Shown here piece by piece: positions 50,908 through 59,202 of a stretch of DNA of 64,000 nucleotides (the first letter of the stretch is position 1; every line of letters starts with the position of its first letter). Source of the DNA: Cellulosimicrobium sp. ES-005 (GTDB taxonomy: Bacteria; Actinomycetota; Actinomycetes; Actinomycetales; Cellulomonadaceae); contig NZ_CP159290.1 in assembly GCF_040448685.1 (NCBI RefSeq), forward strand, positions 434,001 to 498,000, given 5' to 3'. The translations under genes were made by a program, and so were the position numbers. Below the pieces are notes generated by a model, which saw only the letters and a list, made by a program, of their open reading frames with translations, had not been told where the DNA came from and searched no databases.

Positions 50908-52187
50908 CGGGGCCACCGCACGAGGAGGACGTCGTACGAGCCGGTCCGGCTCAGCAGCGCGAGCCGGCCCGACGGCGTCTCGACCACCGCGGCGCCGCTG
51001 ACGTCGGTCAGGGCCGCGTCGGGCGCCGGGTCGGGCGTGGGTCGTCCGGCGGGACCGTGGTCCGACCCGTGCAGGCCCTGGTCGTCGACGTCGATGTCGG
51101 CGCGGGGCGGCGTGACCGCGCCCGTGGCGTGGTCGCCGGCGCCCGGGGCGCGCGCGACGAACGCGCCGTGGACGTCGGCGACGAGCGTCCACTCGACCGT
51201 CTCGGCGCCGACGGTCGCGGCGTCCGCCGCGGCGCCCACGGCGGCCGGCACGCCGTCGCCGGTCGAGAGCAGCACCCAGCGCAGGCCGGGATGGCGCGCG
51301 TCGGTGCCGACCACCAGCGCGGGCGACAGCCACGGCCCGCCGAACCCGCGGAAGCCGCCGAAGCGACCCAGGACCTGGGCGGGCCCGGGAGCGCCCGGGA
51401 GCAGGACCCACCGTGCCCCGGCGGGCTCGTCGCCCGGCCCGACGGCGGGCCACCACCACGGGTCCGCGGCGTGGCGGTCGAGCACGGCCCGCAGGTCCGC
51501 GGCGTCGACCGTCCCGACCGTCCCGGAGGCCCCGCCCGCCCCGGACGCAGGGAGCGACAGCGCGGCCCGCGCGACCGGCTCCGGGAGCGACCGCGCGGCG
51601 TCGAGCGCCGCGCCCCGGTAGCGCACGAGCCCGCTGCGCCACGCCGCGACGAGCACCGCGCCCCGGACCAGGTCCGCCGCGGAGGGTCCCGGACCGACGT
51701 CCGCCGGGCTACCGACCCCCACGGTGGCGGCGTCGACCACGCGCGCCGCCCACGCCGTCACGTCCCCGCGCGCGCCGGGACGGCCGCCGACGGCCCGTGC
51801 GGCGTCGACGACCGCTGCGACCGTGGCCGCGGGGGCGAGGGCGAGCCACGGCGCGAGCCGCGGGACGACGTCGAGGAGCGCGCGCCGCTCCGGTGCGCCA
51901 GGACGCCAGCGACGCGCGGCGGCGAGCCGCGCGAGCGCGTCGACGAGCGCGTCGCACGTCGCCGCGAACGCGTCCGCACCGAGCTGCCGGGCGAGCGGGT
52001 CCGCGGCCGCGGCCACCTCCCGCACCGCGTCGGCCAGGCCGTCGCGGTCCGCGCCGTGCGCGAGCGCCCGCGCGAGGACGGCGTCGTACCGCGCGCGCTC
52101 CGCGAGGGCGCGGGCGGCGAACGTCGGGCGGACCCCGGGACCCGCGTCCCCGGCCGACGGCGGGTGTCCGCCGTCGGGCAGCGTCAC
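50904..52187 (-). CDS. Unknown protein between MoxR and VWA genes
   Basis: A 427-residue protein with a helical Ala-rich N-terminal half (about 20-230) and a C-terminal half containing two Gly-rich segments (GRFGGFRGFGGPWLSPALVVG) and a final strand-rich part (VETPSGRLALLSRTGSYDVL). No family recognised; it occupies the position of the variable third component in ternary MoxR-VWA modules. GTGA overlaps on both sides couple it to its neighbours. Confidence 0.7.
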   Translation of the reverse strand: MTLPDGGHPPSAGDAGPGVRPTFAARALAERARYDAVLARALAHGADRDGLADAVREVAAAADPLARQLGADAFAATCDALVDALARLAAARRWRPGAPERRALLDVVPRLAPWLALAPAATVAAVVDAARAVGGRPGARGDVTAWAARVVDAATVGVGSPADVGPGPSAADLVRGAVLVAAWRSGLVRYRGAALDAARSLPEPVARAALSLPASGAGGASGTVGTVDAADLRAVLDRHAADPWWWPAVGPGDEPAGARWVLLPGAPGPAQVLGRFGGFRGFGGPWLSPALVVGTDARHPGLRWVLLSTGDGVPAAVGAAADAATVGAETVEWTLVADVHGAFVARAPGAGDHATGAVTPPRADIDVDDQGLHGSDHGPAGRPTPDPAPDAALTDVSGAAVVETPSGRLALLSRTGSYDVLLVRWPR

Positions 52188-53791
52188 GCGCCGCTCCAGC
52201 GCAGCCAGGTGAGGTAGTTCGTGTACCGCTGGTGGGCGTACTTGAGCGCGAGCGCGTCCTCGTACACGTGGCCGTGCAGCTTGACGTGCTTCTCCCACGA
52301 CGCGAGCACGTGCTCGATCCGGGCGAGCCGGCGCAGCACCTCCGCCTCGGGCAGCCCCTCGAACCCGGCCGCGACGTCCGCGAGGACCGCCCCGACGTCG
52401 TCCTGGTCGTCGAGGCCGGCGGCGTCGTACTGGCGGCACGCCGTGTCGAAGAGGTCGCGGATCCACGACACGCGGTCCGAGCGCAGCGGCTCGCGCTCGC
52501 GGTCGTCGAACGGGGCCGACTGCAGGTCGGGGAGCAGCTTGTCGTGCAGCACGAACGGGAGCACCGCCCGCAGGTCGGCGAGCTCCACCTCGGCGTCCCC
52601 GCGGAAGTACGCCATCGCCTTCGCGTACGCGACGAGCGACTGCAGCGCGCGCACCGACAGGCCGTTGAGGGTCTGCGCCCCCACGTCGCCCAGGCGGTCG
52701 CGGCCCGTGTCCGCCGTCGCGACGAGGTGCGGGTCCACGCCCGCGACGCGCGCCGTGTCCTTCGTCCGGTACTCGAACTGCCACCCCGCGCGCTCCAGCA
52801 CCTCGAGCTGGCTCGCGAAGAACTCGAGGCGACGGCGCACCGGCTCCGGGAACGGGACGGCGAGGATCGCGGCGTGCAGCGCGTCGTGCTCGGCGGCGTC
52901 GAACACGATCTCCGGCGGCACGTTCTCCTCCGGGCGCACGCGCCGCTCCGCCCGGGCCACGAGGTCGCCGAGGAAGCGGTTGTTGAACGGCAGCGCGTGC
53001 ACGACGACGTCGATGCGGTCCCGCAGCGCGTCGACCACCTGGTACGTGCCGCCGCCCGCGTCGTCGTTCGCCGTGAGGTACCAGGCGGCGTCGCCCGTCT
53101 CGTAGACCTGGTCGTACACCTCGACGTACCCGTCCGCGAGCACCGTGAGCAGCGCCGACTGCGTGCGCGTCGGGATGCGGTTGTACTCGTCGACGATCTT
53201 CACGCGCATGCCCAGCCACGACCGCCACGCGACGTCCACGTCCGCGAGGCTGTCCGCCTGCACCAGATCCTTGGGGAGCGGCGTGCCGAACAGGTCCGAC
53301 ACCGTGAGCTGCGGGTGCCCGTGCTGCATCGCGCGGCGCACGTCGCGCACCGGGTAGCCGGCGAGGACGCCCATGAGCACGGCGCTCGCGGTCTTCCCGC
53401 GGCCCGGCCCGCCGATCATGAGGCACCGCCCGCGCACGGCGAACGTCAGGAGCGGCAGCAGCACGAAGCTCGAGTACGACTGGTCGCTCGGCAGCGTGAG
53501 GAGCGCCTTCGAGTCGCCGAGGCGGAAGCTCGTCTCCCGCGCGCCGGGCGCCGCGAACTCGACGTCGTAGTGCGGGCTGATGATCGCGTGGTTGACGACC
53601 CAGAAGTACGCCTGGCGCAGCTTCTCGTCGAGCGGCAGCCCGCCCCGGGCCGCGCCGTCGTCGGGGCCGGCCCCGACGACGGGCGTGCCGAACAGGTCGT
53701 CGACGCCCAGGGCGAACGGGTCGCGCCCGTCGGCCTGCCCCCCGGGCTGCGGCCGGGTCGGCGCGGAGGACACGTGCTCGAGATCGGTCAC
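52184..53791 (-). CDS. MoxR-type AAA ATPase
   Basis: A 535-residue AAA+ ATPase. Walker A is MIGGPGRGKTASA (Lys133), Walker B is VKIVDEYNRIP (Asp201-Glu202), sensor 1 is WYLTANDD, and the DALRDRIDVVVHA segment carries the Arg finger region. The MoxR insertion (DLFGTPLPKD) is present. The C-terminal 170 residues are a helical extension absent from short MoxR proteins. It is the first gene of a five-gene minus-strand operon and probably uses ATP to remodel a client through the VWA partner. The GTG start has a CAGGAT box six bases upstream. Confidence 0.9.
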   Translation of the reverse strand: MTDLEHVSSAPTRPQPGGQADGRDPFALGVDDLFGTPVVGAGPDDGAARGGLPLDEKLRQAYFWVVNHAIISPHYDVEFAAPGARETSFRLGDSKALLTLPSDQSYSSFVLLPLLTFAVRGRCLMIGGPGRGKTASAVLMGVLAGYPVRDVRRAMQHGHPQLTVSDLFGTPLPKDLVQADSLADVDVAWRSWLGMRVKIVDEYNRIPTRTQSALLTVLADGYVEVYDQVYETGDAAWYLTANDDAGGGTYQVVDALRDRIDVVVHALPFNNRFLGDLVARAERRVRPEENVPPEIVFDAAEHDALHAAILAVPFPEPVRRRLEFFASQLEVLERAGWQFEYRTKDTARVAGVDPHLVATADTGRDRLGDVGAQTLNGLSVRALQSLVAYAKAMAYFRGDAEVELADLRAVLPFVLHDKLLPDLQSAPFDDREREPLRSDRVSWIRDLFDTACRQYDAAGLDDQDDVGAVLADVAAGFEGLPEAEVLRRLARIEHVLASWEKHVKLHGHVYEDALALKYAHQRYTNYLTWLRWSGA

Positions 53792-53797
53792 GGGCCG

Positions 53798-53803
53798 ATC
53801 CTG
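53798..53803 (-). promoter_or_regulatory. -10-like box (CAGGAT) of the MoxR operon
   Basis: Minus-strand CAGGAT, 6 nt before GTG 53791. It differs from TANNNT at the first base, so the call is weak. Confidence 0.3.
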
Positions 53804-53873
53804 CCACCGTCGTCCGCGGGTCGTGGGGACGTCCGTGCCGGGTCCGTGGGGCTCGCCGGGGCGGGGCCGGGGA

Positions 53874-55001
53874 TCAGAAAGCGTCGGTGCCGGCCTGGGG
53901 GAGCGGGTCGGCGACGTGGCGCGGGGTGGCGAGCAGCGGCCCGACGGCGGCCAGCGCCTGGGCGAGCCGGCTCGCCCGGTCGCCGCTCACCTCGAACCAC
54001 GGGACGCCGGGGCGGGCACCGTCCGGCGTCGGCAGCTCGGCGGGGCCGAGGTGGCGCACCACGTCGGCCGGGTCCGCCAGGCGCGGGCCGGTCGCGGCGA
54101 GGACCTCGCGGAACCGGTCCTGCATCGCGTGCCGCACGTGCTCGCCGTCGCGCAGGCCGTCCTGGACGAACGGGATCTCGTCGCCCGTGAGGACGTAGAG
54201 GTCGGGGCGGCGGGCGGCGGCGAGCGCCTCGACGGTGGGGGAGCGGTGCCCCACGTAGCGCTCGTGCCACAGGGTCGTGGCGAGCACGTCGGTGTCGCAC
54301 ACGAGGAGCGGGACGGGCGACACGGCGGCGGCGTCGTCCTCGCGCCGGGCCTGCTCGCGCGCGACGAGGTCGAACTCGGCGGTGTGCCACGGCGCGGCGA
54401 GGCCGCCGGGCCGGACCTCGGACCACTCGCGCCCGAACTCCAGCACGGGGTCGAGCCCGAGGTGGGCGGCGAGGTCGGCGGCGAGCGTCGTCGAGCCGGT
54501 GGACTCGGCGCCGAGCACGACGACGCGCCGCACGTACCAGGACCGGACCGGCGCGGGCAGCGCCCACCAGTGCGCCGCGGGGTCGGCGCGGACCGCGGAC
54601 CCGGACACGGGCAGGTGCCGGCGGTCGGGGTCCACCTGGACCCACGTGGCGTCGAAGCGTCGCGCGAGCTCGACGCCGTACCGGTCGGAGGTGAGCACCG
54701 CGTCGACGGGCGGGTCGTCGGGGTCGAGCAGCGACCGCATGACCTTCACGTGCTCGTCCCACGCGTGGGGGTCGGCGTAGTCGACGGGGGCGTCGTCGAG
54801 CCCGTGGACGACGCGGGCGCCCGGGACCTCGGCGCGCAGCCACGCCGCCCGGGTCTCGGCGGGGATCGACTCGCTCGTCGAGGCGAGCACCTGCACGGTG
54901 ACGCGCTCGCAGCGCGCGAGCGCGGTGCGGACGAGGTGCACGTGCCCGGCGTGCGGCGGGTAGAACTTGCCGATGACGAGGCCGTGGGCGAGCCGCGTCA
55001 C
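53874..55001 (-). CDS. nadR: NadR-like NMN adenylyltransferase / ribosylnicotinamide kinase-type protein
   Basis: A 375-residue two-domain protein. The N-terminal nucleotidyltransferase has LVIGKFYPPHAGHVHLV with the HxGH motif (His17, His20) and SGSAVRADP in the position of the ISxTxxR motif. The C-terminal P-loop domain, which phosphorylates nicotinamide riboside in NadR, reads VLGAESTGSTTLAADL: the Walker A Lys is Ser170. The adenylyltransferase half should work, while kinase activity is doubtful. No DNA-binding domain is present. The start overlaps pnuC by 4 nt. Confidence 0.9.
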   Translation of the reverse strand: MTRLAHGLVIGKFYPPHAGHVHLVRTALARCERVTVQVLASTSESIPAETRAAWLRAEVPGARVVHGLDDAPVDYADPHAWDEHVKVMRSLLDPDDPPVDAVLTSDRYGVELARRFDATWVQVDPDRRHLPVSGSAVRADPAAHWWALPAPVRSWYVRRVVVLGAESTGSTTLAADLAAHLGLDPVLEFGREWSEVRPGGLAAPWHTAEFDLVAREQARREDDAAAVSPVPLLVCDTDVLATTLWHERYVGHRSPTVEALAAARRPDLYVLTGDEIPFVQDGLRDGEHVRHAMQDRFREVLAATGPRLADPADVVRHLGPAELPTPDGARPGVPWFEVSGDRASRLAQALAAVGPLLATPRHVADPLPQAGTDAF

Positions 55002-55639
55002 CGGGCCGGCTCCGCGTCGTCGGGCACGGGGGCCGGACCGACGGCTCCGGGCTCGACGACGCCCGCGGCCGCCTCGGCGCCGGGGTCGCGCCGGGCCGCG
55101 GACCACTCCCGCAGGCCCTGCACGCACAGCGCCACGAACCCGACGTAGAGCGCGGCGGTGAGCCACAGGCCCTGGCTCGCGTAGAGCCCGACGAGCACGA
55201 CGTCCGTCGCGATCCAGACCCACCAGTTCCCGATCCACTTGCGCCCGAGCATCGTCTGCGCGAGCAGGCTCGACGACGTCGTCAGCGCGTCCCAGAACGG
55301 CACCGCGGAGTCGGTCCAGGTCGTGAGGACGGCGACGAGCGCGGCCGTGGTCGCCGCGGCGGCGACCAGCCCGACCACCCACGCCGCGCGCGGCGTCCGG
55401 TGCACCACGAGGCGTCCCCGGTCGGTGCCGCCACGCAGCCACCAGTACCAGCCGAGCGCGCCGAGCACGAGGTACACGACCTGCAGCCCCGCGTTCGCGT
55501 ACAGGCCCGCGCCGGTGAACAGCACGAGGAACACCACGTTGTTGGCCAGCCCGACGGGGAACGTCCACACGTTCTGCCGCACCGCGAGCCACACGCACGC
55601 GGCGCCCGTGACGAACCCCAGGATCTCCTCGACGCTCAC
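54998..55639 (-). CDS. pnuC: Nicotinamide riboside/mononucleotide transporter PnuC
   Basis: A 213-residue membrane protein with seven helices and the family's VRQNVWTFPVGLANNVVFLV, YWWLRGG, and TMLGRKWIGNWWVWIATD, in which the WxxWxxxN/D region lines the substrate site. It takes up nicotinamide riboside for NAD salvage by the coupled NadR. The C-terminal 35 residues are an Ala/Pro-rich cytoplasmic tail. GTG 55639 has TAGAGT eight bases upstream. Confidence 0.92.
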   Translation of the reverse strand: MSVEEILGFVTGAACVWLAVRQNVWTFPVGLANNVVFLVLFTGAGLYANAGLQVVYLVLGALGWYWWLRGGTDRGRLVVHRTPRAAWVVGLVAAAATTAALVAVLTTWTDSAVPFWDALTTSSSLLAQTMLGRKWIGNWWVWIATDVVLVGLYASQGLWLTAALYVGFVALCVQGLREWSAARRDPGAEAAAGVVEPGAVGPAPVPDDAEPAR

Positions 55640-55647
55640 GGGCGCAC

Positions 55648-55653
55648 ACTCTA
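55648..55653 (-). promoter_or_regulatory. -10 box (TAGAGT) of pnuC-nadR
   Basis: Minus-strand TAGAGT, 8 nt before GTG 55639, with no Shine-Dalgarno between. Confidence 0.4.
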
Positions 55654-55714
55654 CGGGCGCGTCGCCGAGAGCCGGGGCGGTGCTCGTGCGGCGGCACCGC
55701 GACCTCGGCACCTG

Positions 55715-55786
55715 CGGTCGAGATCGGCGACTGCGACCGCCGATCTCGACCGCGATCGCCGATCTCGACCGGGACCGCCGATCTCG
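55715..55786. repeat. Iterated CGCCGATCTCGACCG motif between pnuC and osmC
   Basis: Three direct copies at 19-bp spacing (55738-55752, 55757-55771, and a partial copy at 55776-55786) and one inverted copy (55715-55729). The arrangement in a divergent promoter region suggests several binding sites for one regulator. Confidence 0.7.
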
Positions 55787-55894
55787 CGGCACTGTGACGT
55801 GTGCCGCGCTCGGGGGCAGGTGGGCCCGCGGGGCGTTACGGTCGGGACGAGCCCGGGTCCCTCCCGGGTACCCGGACGTCGAAGGAGATCTCGT

Positions 55895-56338
55895 ATGCCC
55901 ACGCGTATCGCTCGTACCGCCTGGAACGGTGGCCTGCAGGACGGTCAGGGCCAGGTCGAGCTGTCGAGCTCGAAGGTCGGCACGTACGACGTCTCGTTCC
56001 CGCGCCGCGCCGCGGACGACGCGGGCGGCGTCACGAGCCCCGAGGAGCTCATCGCCGCCGCGCACTCGTCCTGCTACGCCATGCAGTTCTCGGCGCTGCT
56101 CGGCGAGGCAGGCGCGACGCCCGTCTCGCTCGAGGTGACCGCCGAGGTCACGCTCGCGCCGGACCCCGCGGGCGGCTTCCAGATCCCGACGATCGCGCTC
56201 ACGGTCCGCGGCGAGGTCGAGGGCATCGACGAGGCCGGGTTCCAGCAGGCGGCCGAGGCGGCCAAGGCGACCTGCCCCGTGTCGAAGGCGCTCGCGGGCG
56301 TCCCCACGATCACGCTGGACGCCGCTCTCGAGAGCTGA
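55895..56338 (+). CDS. OsmC family peroxiredoxin
   Basis: A 147-residue OsmC-type thiol peroxidase. The two redox Cys are in AAHSSCYAMQFSALL and KATCPVSKAL, and the start ARTAWNGGLQDGQGQVELSS fits OsmC (rather than Ohr) proteins. It reduces organic hydroperoxides. GAAGGAGAT precedes the ATG. It is followed by a long palindrome at 56357. Confidence 0.92.
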   Translation: MPTRIARTAWNGGLQDGQGQVELSSSKVGTYDVSFPRRAADDAGGVTSPEELIAAAHSSCYAMQFSALLGEAGATPVSLEVTAEVTLAPDPAGGFQIPTIALTVRGEVEGIDEAGFQQAAEAAKATCPVSKALAGVPTITLDAALES

Positions 56339-56356
56339 CGCCTGCGCGCCCGCGCG

Positions 56357-56413
56357 CCGAGCACGACATGAGGGTCGTTATCCGTGGGATAGCGACCCTC
56401 ATGTCGTGCTCGG
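56357..56413. terminator. 27-bp-arm palindrome ending the osmC transcript (REP-like)
   Basis: Arms 56357-56383 and 56387-56413 pair at 26 of 27 positions with a 3-base loop, between convergent genes. The outer sequence CCGAGCACGA resembles the hairpin in eboE. Confidence 0.75.
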
Positions 56414-56441
56414 CGACGCCCGGGGCGCAGCCCGGGTGACG

Positions 56442-57485
56442 TCAGCGGGGGAGGAGCGGCGGGGTCGAGGTCCCGGCGCCGGCGCGGATCCCGTCGACGA
56501 GCTCGGCGAGCGTGTCCTTCGCGCCGTGGGCCGGGTGCCACCGCAGGAGCTCCCCGGCGAGGCTCGTGTCCAGCACGGGGACGCGCATCGCCATGTCGAG
56601 CCAGCCCTCGCCCACCGGGGCCAGGCGCGCCCGCCACGCGGCCGCGACGGCGGTCCGGGCCGTCCCGTAGGGGACGGTGCGCAGCGAGCCGTCGGCGACG
56701 ACGTCCGCCACGTCCTGCGGCGTCAGCACCGTGGGGTGGGCGACGTTGAACGGCCCGGGGTGCCGGCCGACCACGATGCGCGCGTACGCCTCGGCCGCGT
56801 CCTCGGCGTGCACCACCTGGAGGCGCAGCCCCTCGGGTAGGGGGACGGCGGGCAGGGGGGAGCGGCGGAGCGCGCGCGTGCCGAGCGGGCCGAGGAAGTA
56901 CCGCGCGATCTCGGAGGCGGCGTCGCGCTGGAACACCAGCGCCGAGCGCACGCGCGAGACGACGATCCCGCTCCGGCGGTCGAGGTCGTCGAGCAGCGTC
57001 TCGACGGCCGCCTTGTCCTCGGAGTACGACGAGCCGGGGATCCCCTCGACGGGCCAGCCCTCGTTGACCGGCGTGTCGCGCGCATCGCCCGCGTACGGGG
57101 CGGGCGAGTAGGCGCCGACGGACGACGCGACGACGAGGTGCGCGACGCCGGCCCGCTGCGCCGCCTCGACGACGCGGCGCGTGCCCTCGACGTTGACGCG
57201 GCGCAGGCGCTTGCGGTCGTGGCTCGGCTGGACCGCCCACGCGAGGTGCACGACGACGTCCGCTCCCGCCAGCGCGGCGTCGAGCCGCTCGTCCGCGTCG
57301 GCGGCGGCGACGTCCGCGTACCGCCACGTCGCCGCGTCGTGCGGGGCGCGCACGGTGCTCGACCCGTCGGCGCGCGGCACGCGCCGCGCGACCGCGACGA
57401 GGGACGTCACGACGGGTTCGGCCGCGAGCCGACGCAGCACCGCCGTGCCGACGTTCCCGCTCGCCCCGACGACCACCACGCGCAT
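56442..57485 (-). CDS. NAD-dependent epimerase/dehydratase (extended SDR)
   Basis: A 347-residue Rossmann protein. The GASGNVG loop at residues 7-13 binds NAD(P). VVHLAWA and the catalytic YSEDK (Tyr-x-x-x-Lys with Ser in ASSVGAYSP) place it in the extended short-chain dehydrogenases. The substrate, likely a nucleotide sugar or similar, is unknown. GGGAGGCAGC precedes the ATG. Confidence 0.9.
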   Translation of the reverse strand: MRVVVVGASGNVGTAVLRRLAAEPVVTSLVAVARRVPRADGSSTVRAPHDAATWRYADVAAADADERLDAALAGADVVVHLAWAVQPSHDRKRLRRVNVEGTRRVVEAAQRAGVAHLVVASSVGAYSPAPYAGDARDTPVNEGWPVEGIPGSSYSEDKAAVETLLDDLDRRSGIVVSRVRSALVFQRDAASEIARYFLGPLGTRALRRSPLPAVPLPEGLRLQVVHAEDAAEAYARIVVGRHPGPFNVAHPTVLTPQDVADVVADGSLRTVPYGTARTAVAAAWRARLAPVGEGWLDMAMRVPVLDTSLAGELLRWHPAHGAKDTLAELVDGIRAGAGTSTPPLLPR

Positions 57486-57545
57486 GCGCTGCCTCCCGAC
57501 CTCGTCCGCCCGCCCTGTGTCCGTGTGGCGGGCGCTCTCCCGACG

Positions 57546-58247
57546 CTAGCCCGCCGCGCCCGAGTTCGCCCGGGCGATGGCGAGGACGGCTCCGCGCGCG
57601 GGCTCGGGGAGCTCGGGCACGAGGACGACCGCGCTCGCCAGGACGAGCCGCTCGATCTCCGCGCGGGACAGGTCGCTCCCGCCGAGCCACGCCGCGGTGA
57701 CGTTCTCGACGAGCGCGACCCAGCCCGCGGCGATCAGCCGGAGGCGTGGTGACGTGAGCGGCGCGCCGGACGTCGCGGAGACCGTGGTGGTCAGCCGGGC
57801 GACGAGTCCCTCGCGGACGCGCGCGAGCGCCTCCTGCGTCGCGTCGTCCTCGGCGAGCGCGCCGCGCCACAGGTCCTGCCAGACGAGGCGCCGGGCCTCG
57901 ACCGCGTCGAGGAACGACCCGACGGCGAGCGCCGGACGCTCGGCGAGGGGACGATCGTCCGGTGCGACGGTCGCCGCCTCGAGCCCCGCCACGGCCTCGA
58001 GCGCGACGGCCCGGCGCAGTCCGGCGGTGGACCCGAAGTAGTGGAAGACGAGCGCCTTGGACGCTCCCGACCGCGCGGCCACGACCGCGGGGGTGAGGGA
58101 CTCCAGGCCGTGCTCGTCGGCCTGCCGCGCGGCGGCGTCGAGCAGCTCGCGGCGACGGTCGGCGGGCTCGCGGCGGCGGCGCGCACCGGGTGGCGGGCTC
58201 GCCGCGTCGGCCGGGGCAGCGGGAGAGGGGGCGGGCGTGCGGGGCAT
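57546..58247 (-). CDS. TetR-family transcriptional repressor
   Basis: A 233-residue regulator. After a Pro/Ala-rich N-terminus the helix-turn-helix reads LTPAVVAARSGASKALVFHYFG (about 50-72). The C-terminal ligand domain resembles the type with QDLWRGALAEDD and GWVALVENVTAAWL. It is divergent from the ABC-like/YhgE pair, and two perfect palindromes lie between them, so it probably represses both. GGAGGTC precedes the ATG. Confidence 0.9.
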   Translation of the reverse strand: MPRTPAPSPAAPADAASPPPGARRRREPADRRRELLDAAARQADEHGLESLTPAVVAARSGASKALVFHYFGSTAGLRRAVALEAVAGLEAATVAPDDRPLAERPALAVGSFLDAVEARRLVWQDLWRGALAEDDATQEALARVREGLVARLTTTVSATSGAPLTSPRLRLIAAGWVALVENVTAAWLGGSDLSRAEIERLVLASAVVLVPELPEPARGAVLAIARANSGAAG

Positions 58248-58267
58248 GACCTCCGTTGTACGCCGTT

Positions 58268-58284
58268 GTTGACCGCGAGTCAAC
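58268..58284. promoter_or_regulatory. TetR operator 1
   Basis: GTTGACCGCGAGTCAAC, a 6-bp-arm palindrome with a 5-base centre. It contains the -35 of the plus-strand promoter (TTGACC, then 18 bp to TAGCGT at 58293) and, read in reverse, the -35 of the TetR gene (TTGACT, then 17 bp to TACAAC). Confidence 0.75.
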
Positions 58285-58299
58285 AAGAGGCGTAGCGTT

Positions 58300-58316
58300 G
58301 TTGACCGCGAGTCAAC
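58300..58316. promoter_or_regulatory. TetR operator 2
   Basis: A second identical palindrome 32 bp downstream, three helical turns from the first. It overlaps the expected transcription start of the plus-strand operon. Confidence 0.75.
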
Positions 58317-58362
58317 GGCGTCCTCGGTGAGGACCGGGGACCCACGAGAAGGAAGAGCCGGG

Positions 58363-59202
58363 ATGCAGATCACGCTGACGGACGTCCGCGTCGACGGGCG
58401 GCGCGAGCCGATGCTCGAGCCCATGGACCTCGCCTGGTCCACGGGCGAGAGCGTGCTCGTCGCGGGCGAGCCCGGGCACGGGCACACCGCCCTCGCCCTC
58501 GTCGCCACGGGACGGTTCGACCCGTCCGCGGGCGAGGTCCGGCTCCAGCCCGCGAGCACGCCGTCGCGTCGCAGCGGGCGCTCGTCCCGCGGCGCCGCCG
58601 CCACCCTGCGCGACGTGACCGCCGTCGTCGACGTCCCCGGCATCAGCGAGCCCGACGACGCGCTCACCGTGGCCGACGTCGTCGCCGAGGGCCTCGCGCT
58701 CGCCGGCCGCCGCTCGCTGCCCTCCGACGTGACGCGCTGGCTCGCCGACCACTCGCTCACCGCCGACCGCTCCCGGCGCCTCGACCAGGTCCCCGGCGTC
58801 GTGCGCACCGCGCTCCTCGCGGCGCTCGCGGCCGAGGACCCCGACGTCCGCTTCCTCGTGCTCACCCTCCCGGACCGCCACGGCGGCGAGCCGTCGGGCT
58901 GGTGGGAGGTCGCGCAGTCCCTCGCCGCCGCGGGCTACGGCGTGCTCGTGCAGTGCACGCGCGCCTCGGCCCGCGACCTCGGCGTCGACCTGCCCCCGGC
59001 CCGCGGCGCGTCGATCCACGAGCCGCCCGTCGTCGTCCTGCGCACGCGCCCGACCCCGCCCCCCGCCCCTGACCCGGCCCCGGTCGACCCCCCGGACGCC
59101 GCCGAACCCGGGATCGCTCCCCAGGCTGGCGACGACCTGAGGAGCGATCCCGGGCTCGACGAGCGGGCCGCCGCCGAGAACGACCCCGAGGAGGGCCGAT
59201 GA
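58363..59202 (+). CDS. ABC-type ATP-binding-like protein with degenerate Walker A
   Basis: A 279-residue protein laid out like an ABC transporter ATPase (VRVDGRREPMLEPMDL, then a P-loop region). The Walker A reads GEPGHGHTALAL, with His41 where Lys is needed, and there is no good LSGGQ signature, so it may bind but not hydrolyse nucleotide. The last 30 residues are encoded by a palindrome (59101-59160). It is coupled by ATGA to the YhgE/Pip gene and under the TetR operators. Confidence 0.75.
   Translation: MQITLTDVRVDGRREPMLEPMDLAWSTGESVLVAGEPGHGHTALALVATGRFDPSAGEVRLQPASTPSRRSGRSSRGAAATLRDVTAVVDVPGISEPDDALTVADVVAEGLALAGRRSLPSDVTRWLADHSLTADRSRRLDQVPGVVRTALLAALAAEDPDVRFLVLTLPDRHGGEPSGWWEVAQSLAAAGYGVLVQCTRASARDLGVDLPPARGASIHEPPVVVLRTRPTPPPAPDPAPVDPPDAAEPGIAPQAGDDLRSDPGLDERAAAENDPEEGR
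59101..59160. repeat. REP-like palindrome inside a 3' coding end
   Basis: GCCGAACCCGGGATCGCTCC (59101-59120) pairs with GGAGCGATCCCGGGCTCGAC (59141-59160) at 18 of 20 positions. The left arm is nearly identical to that at 41261. Confidence 0.8.
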
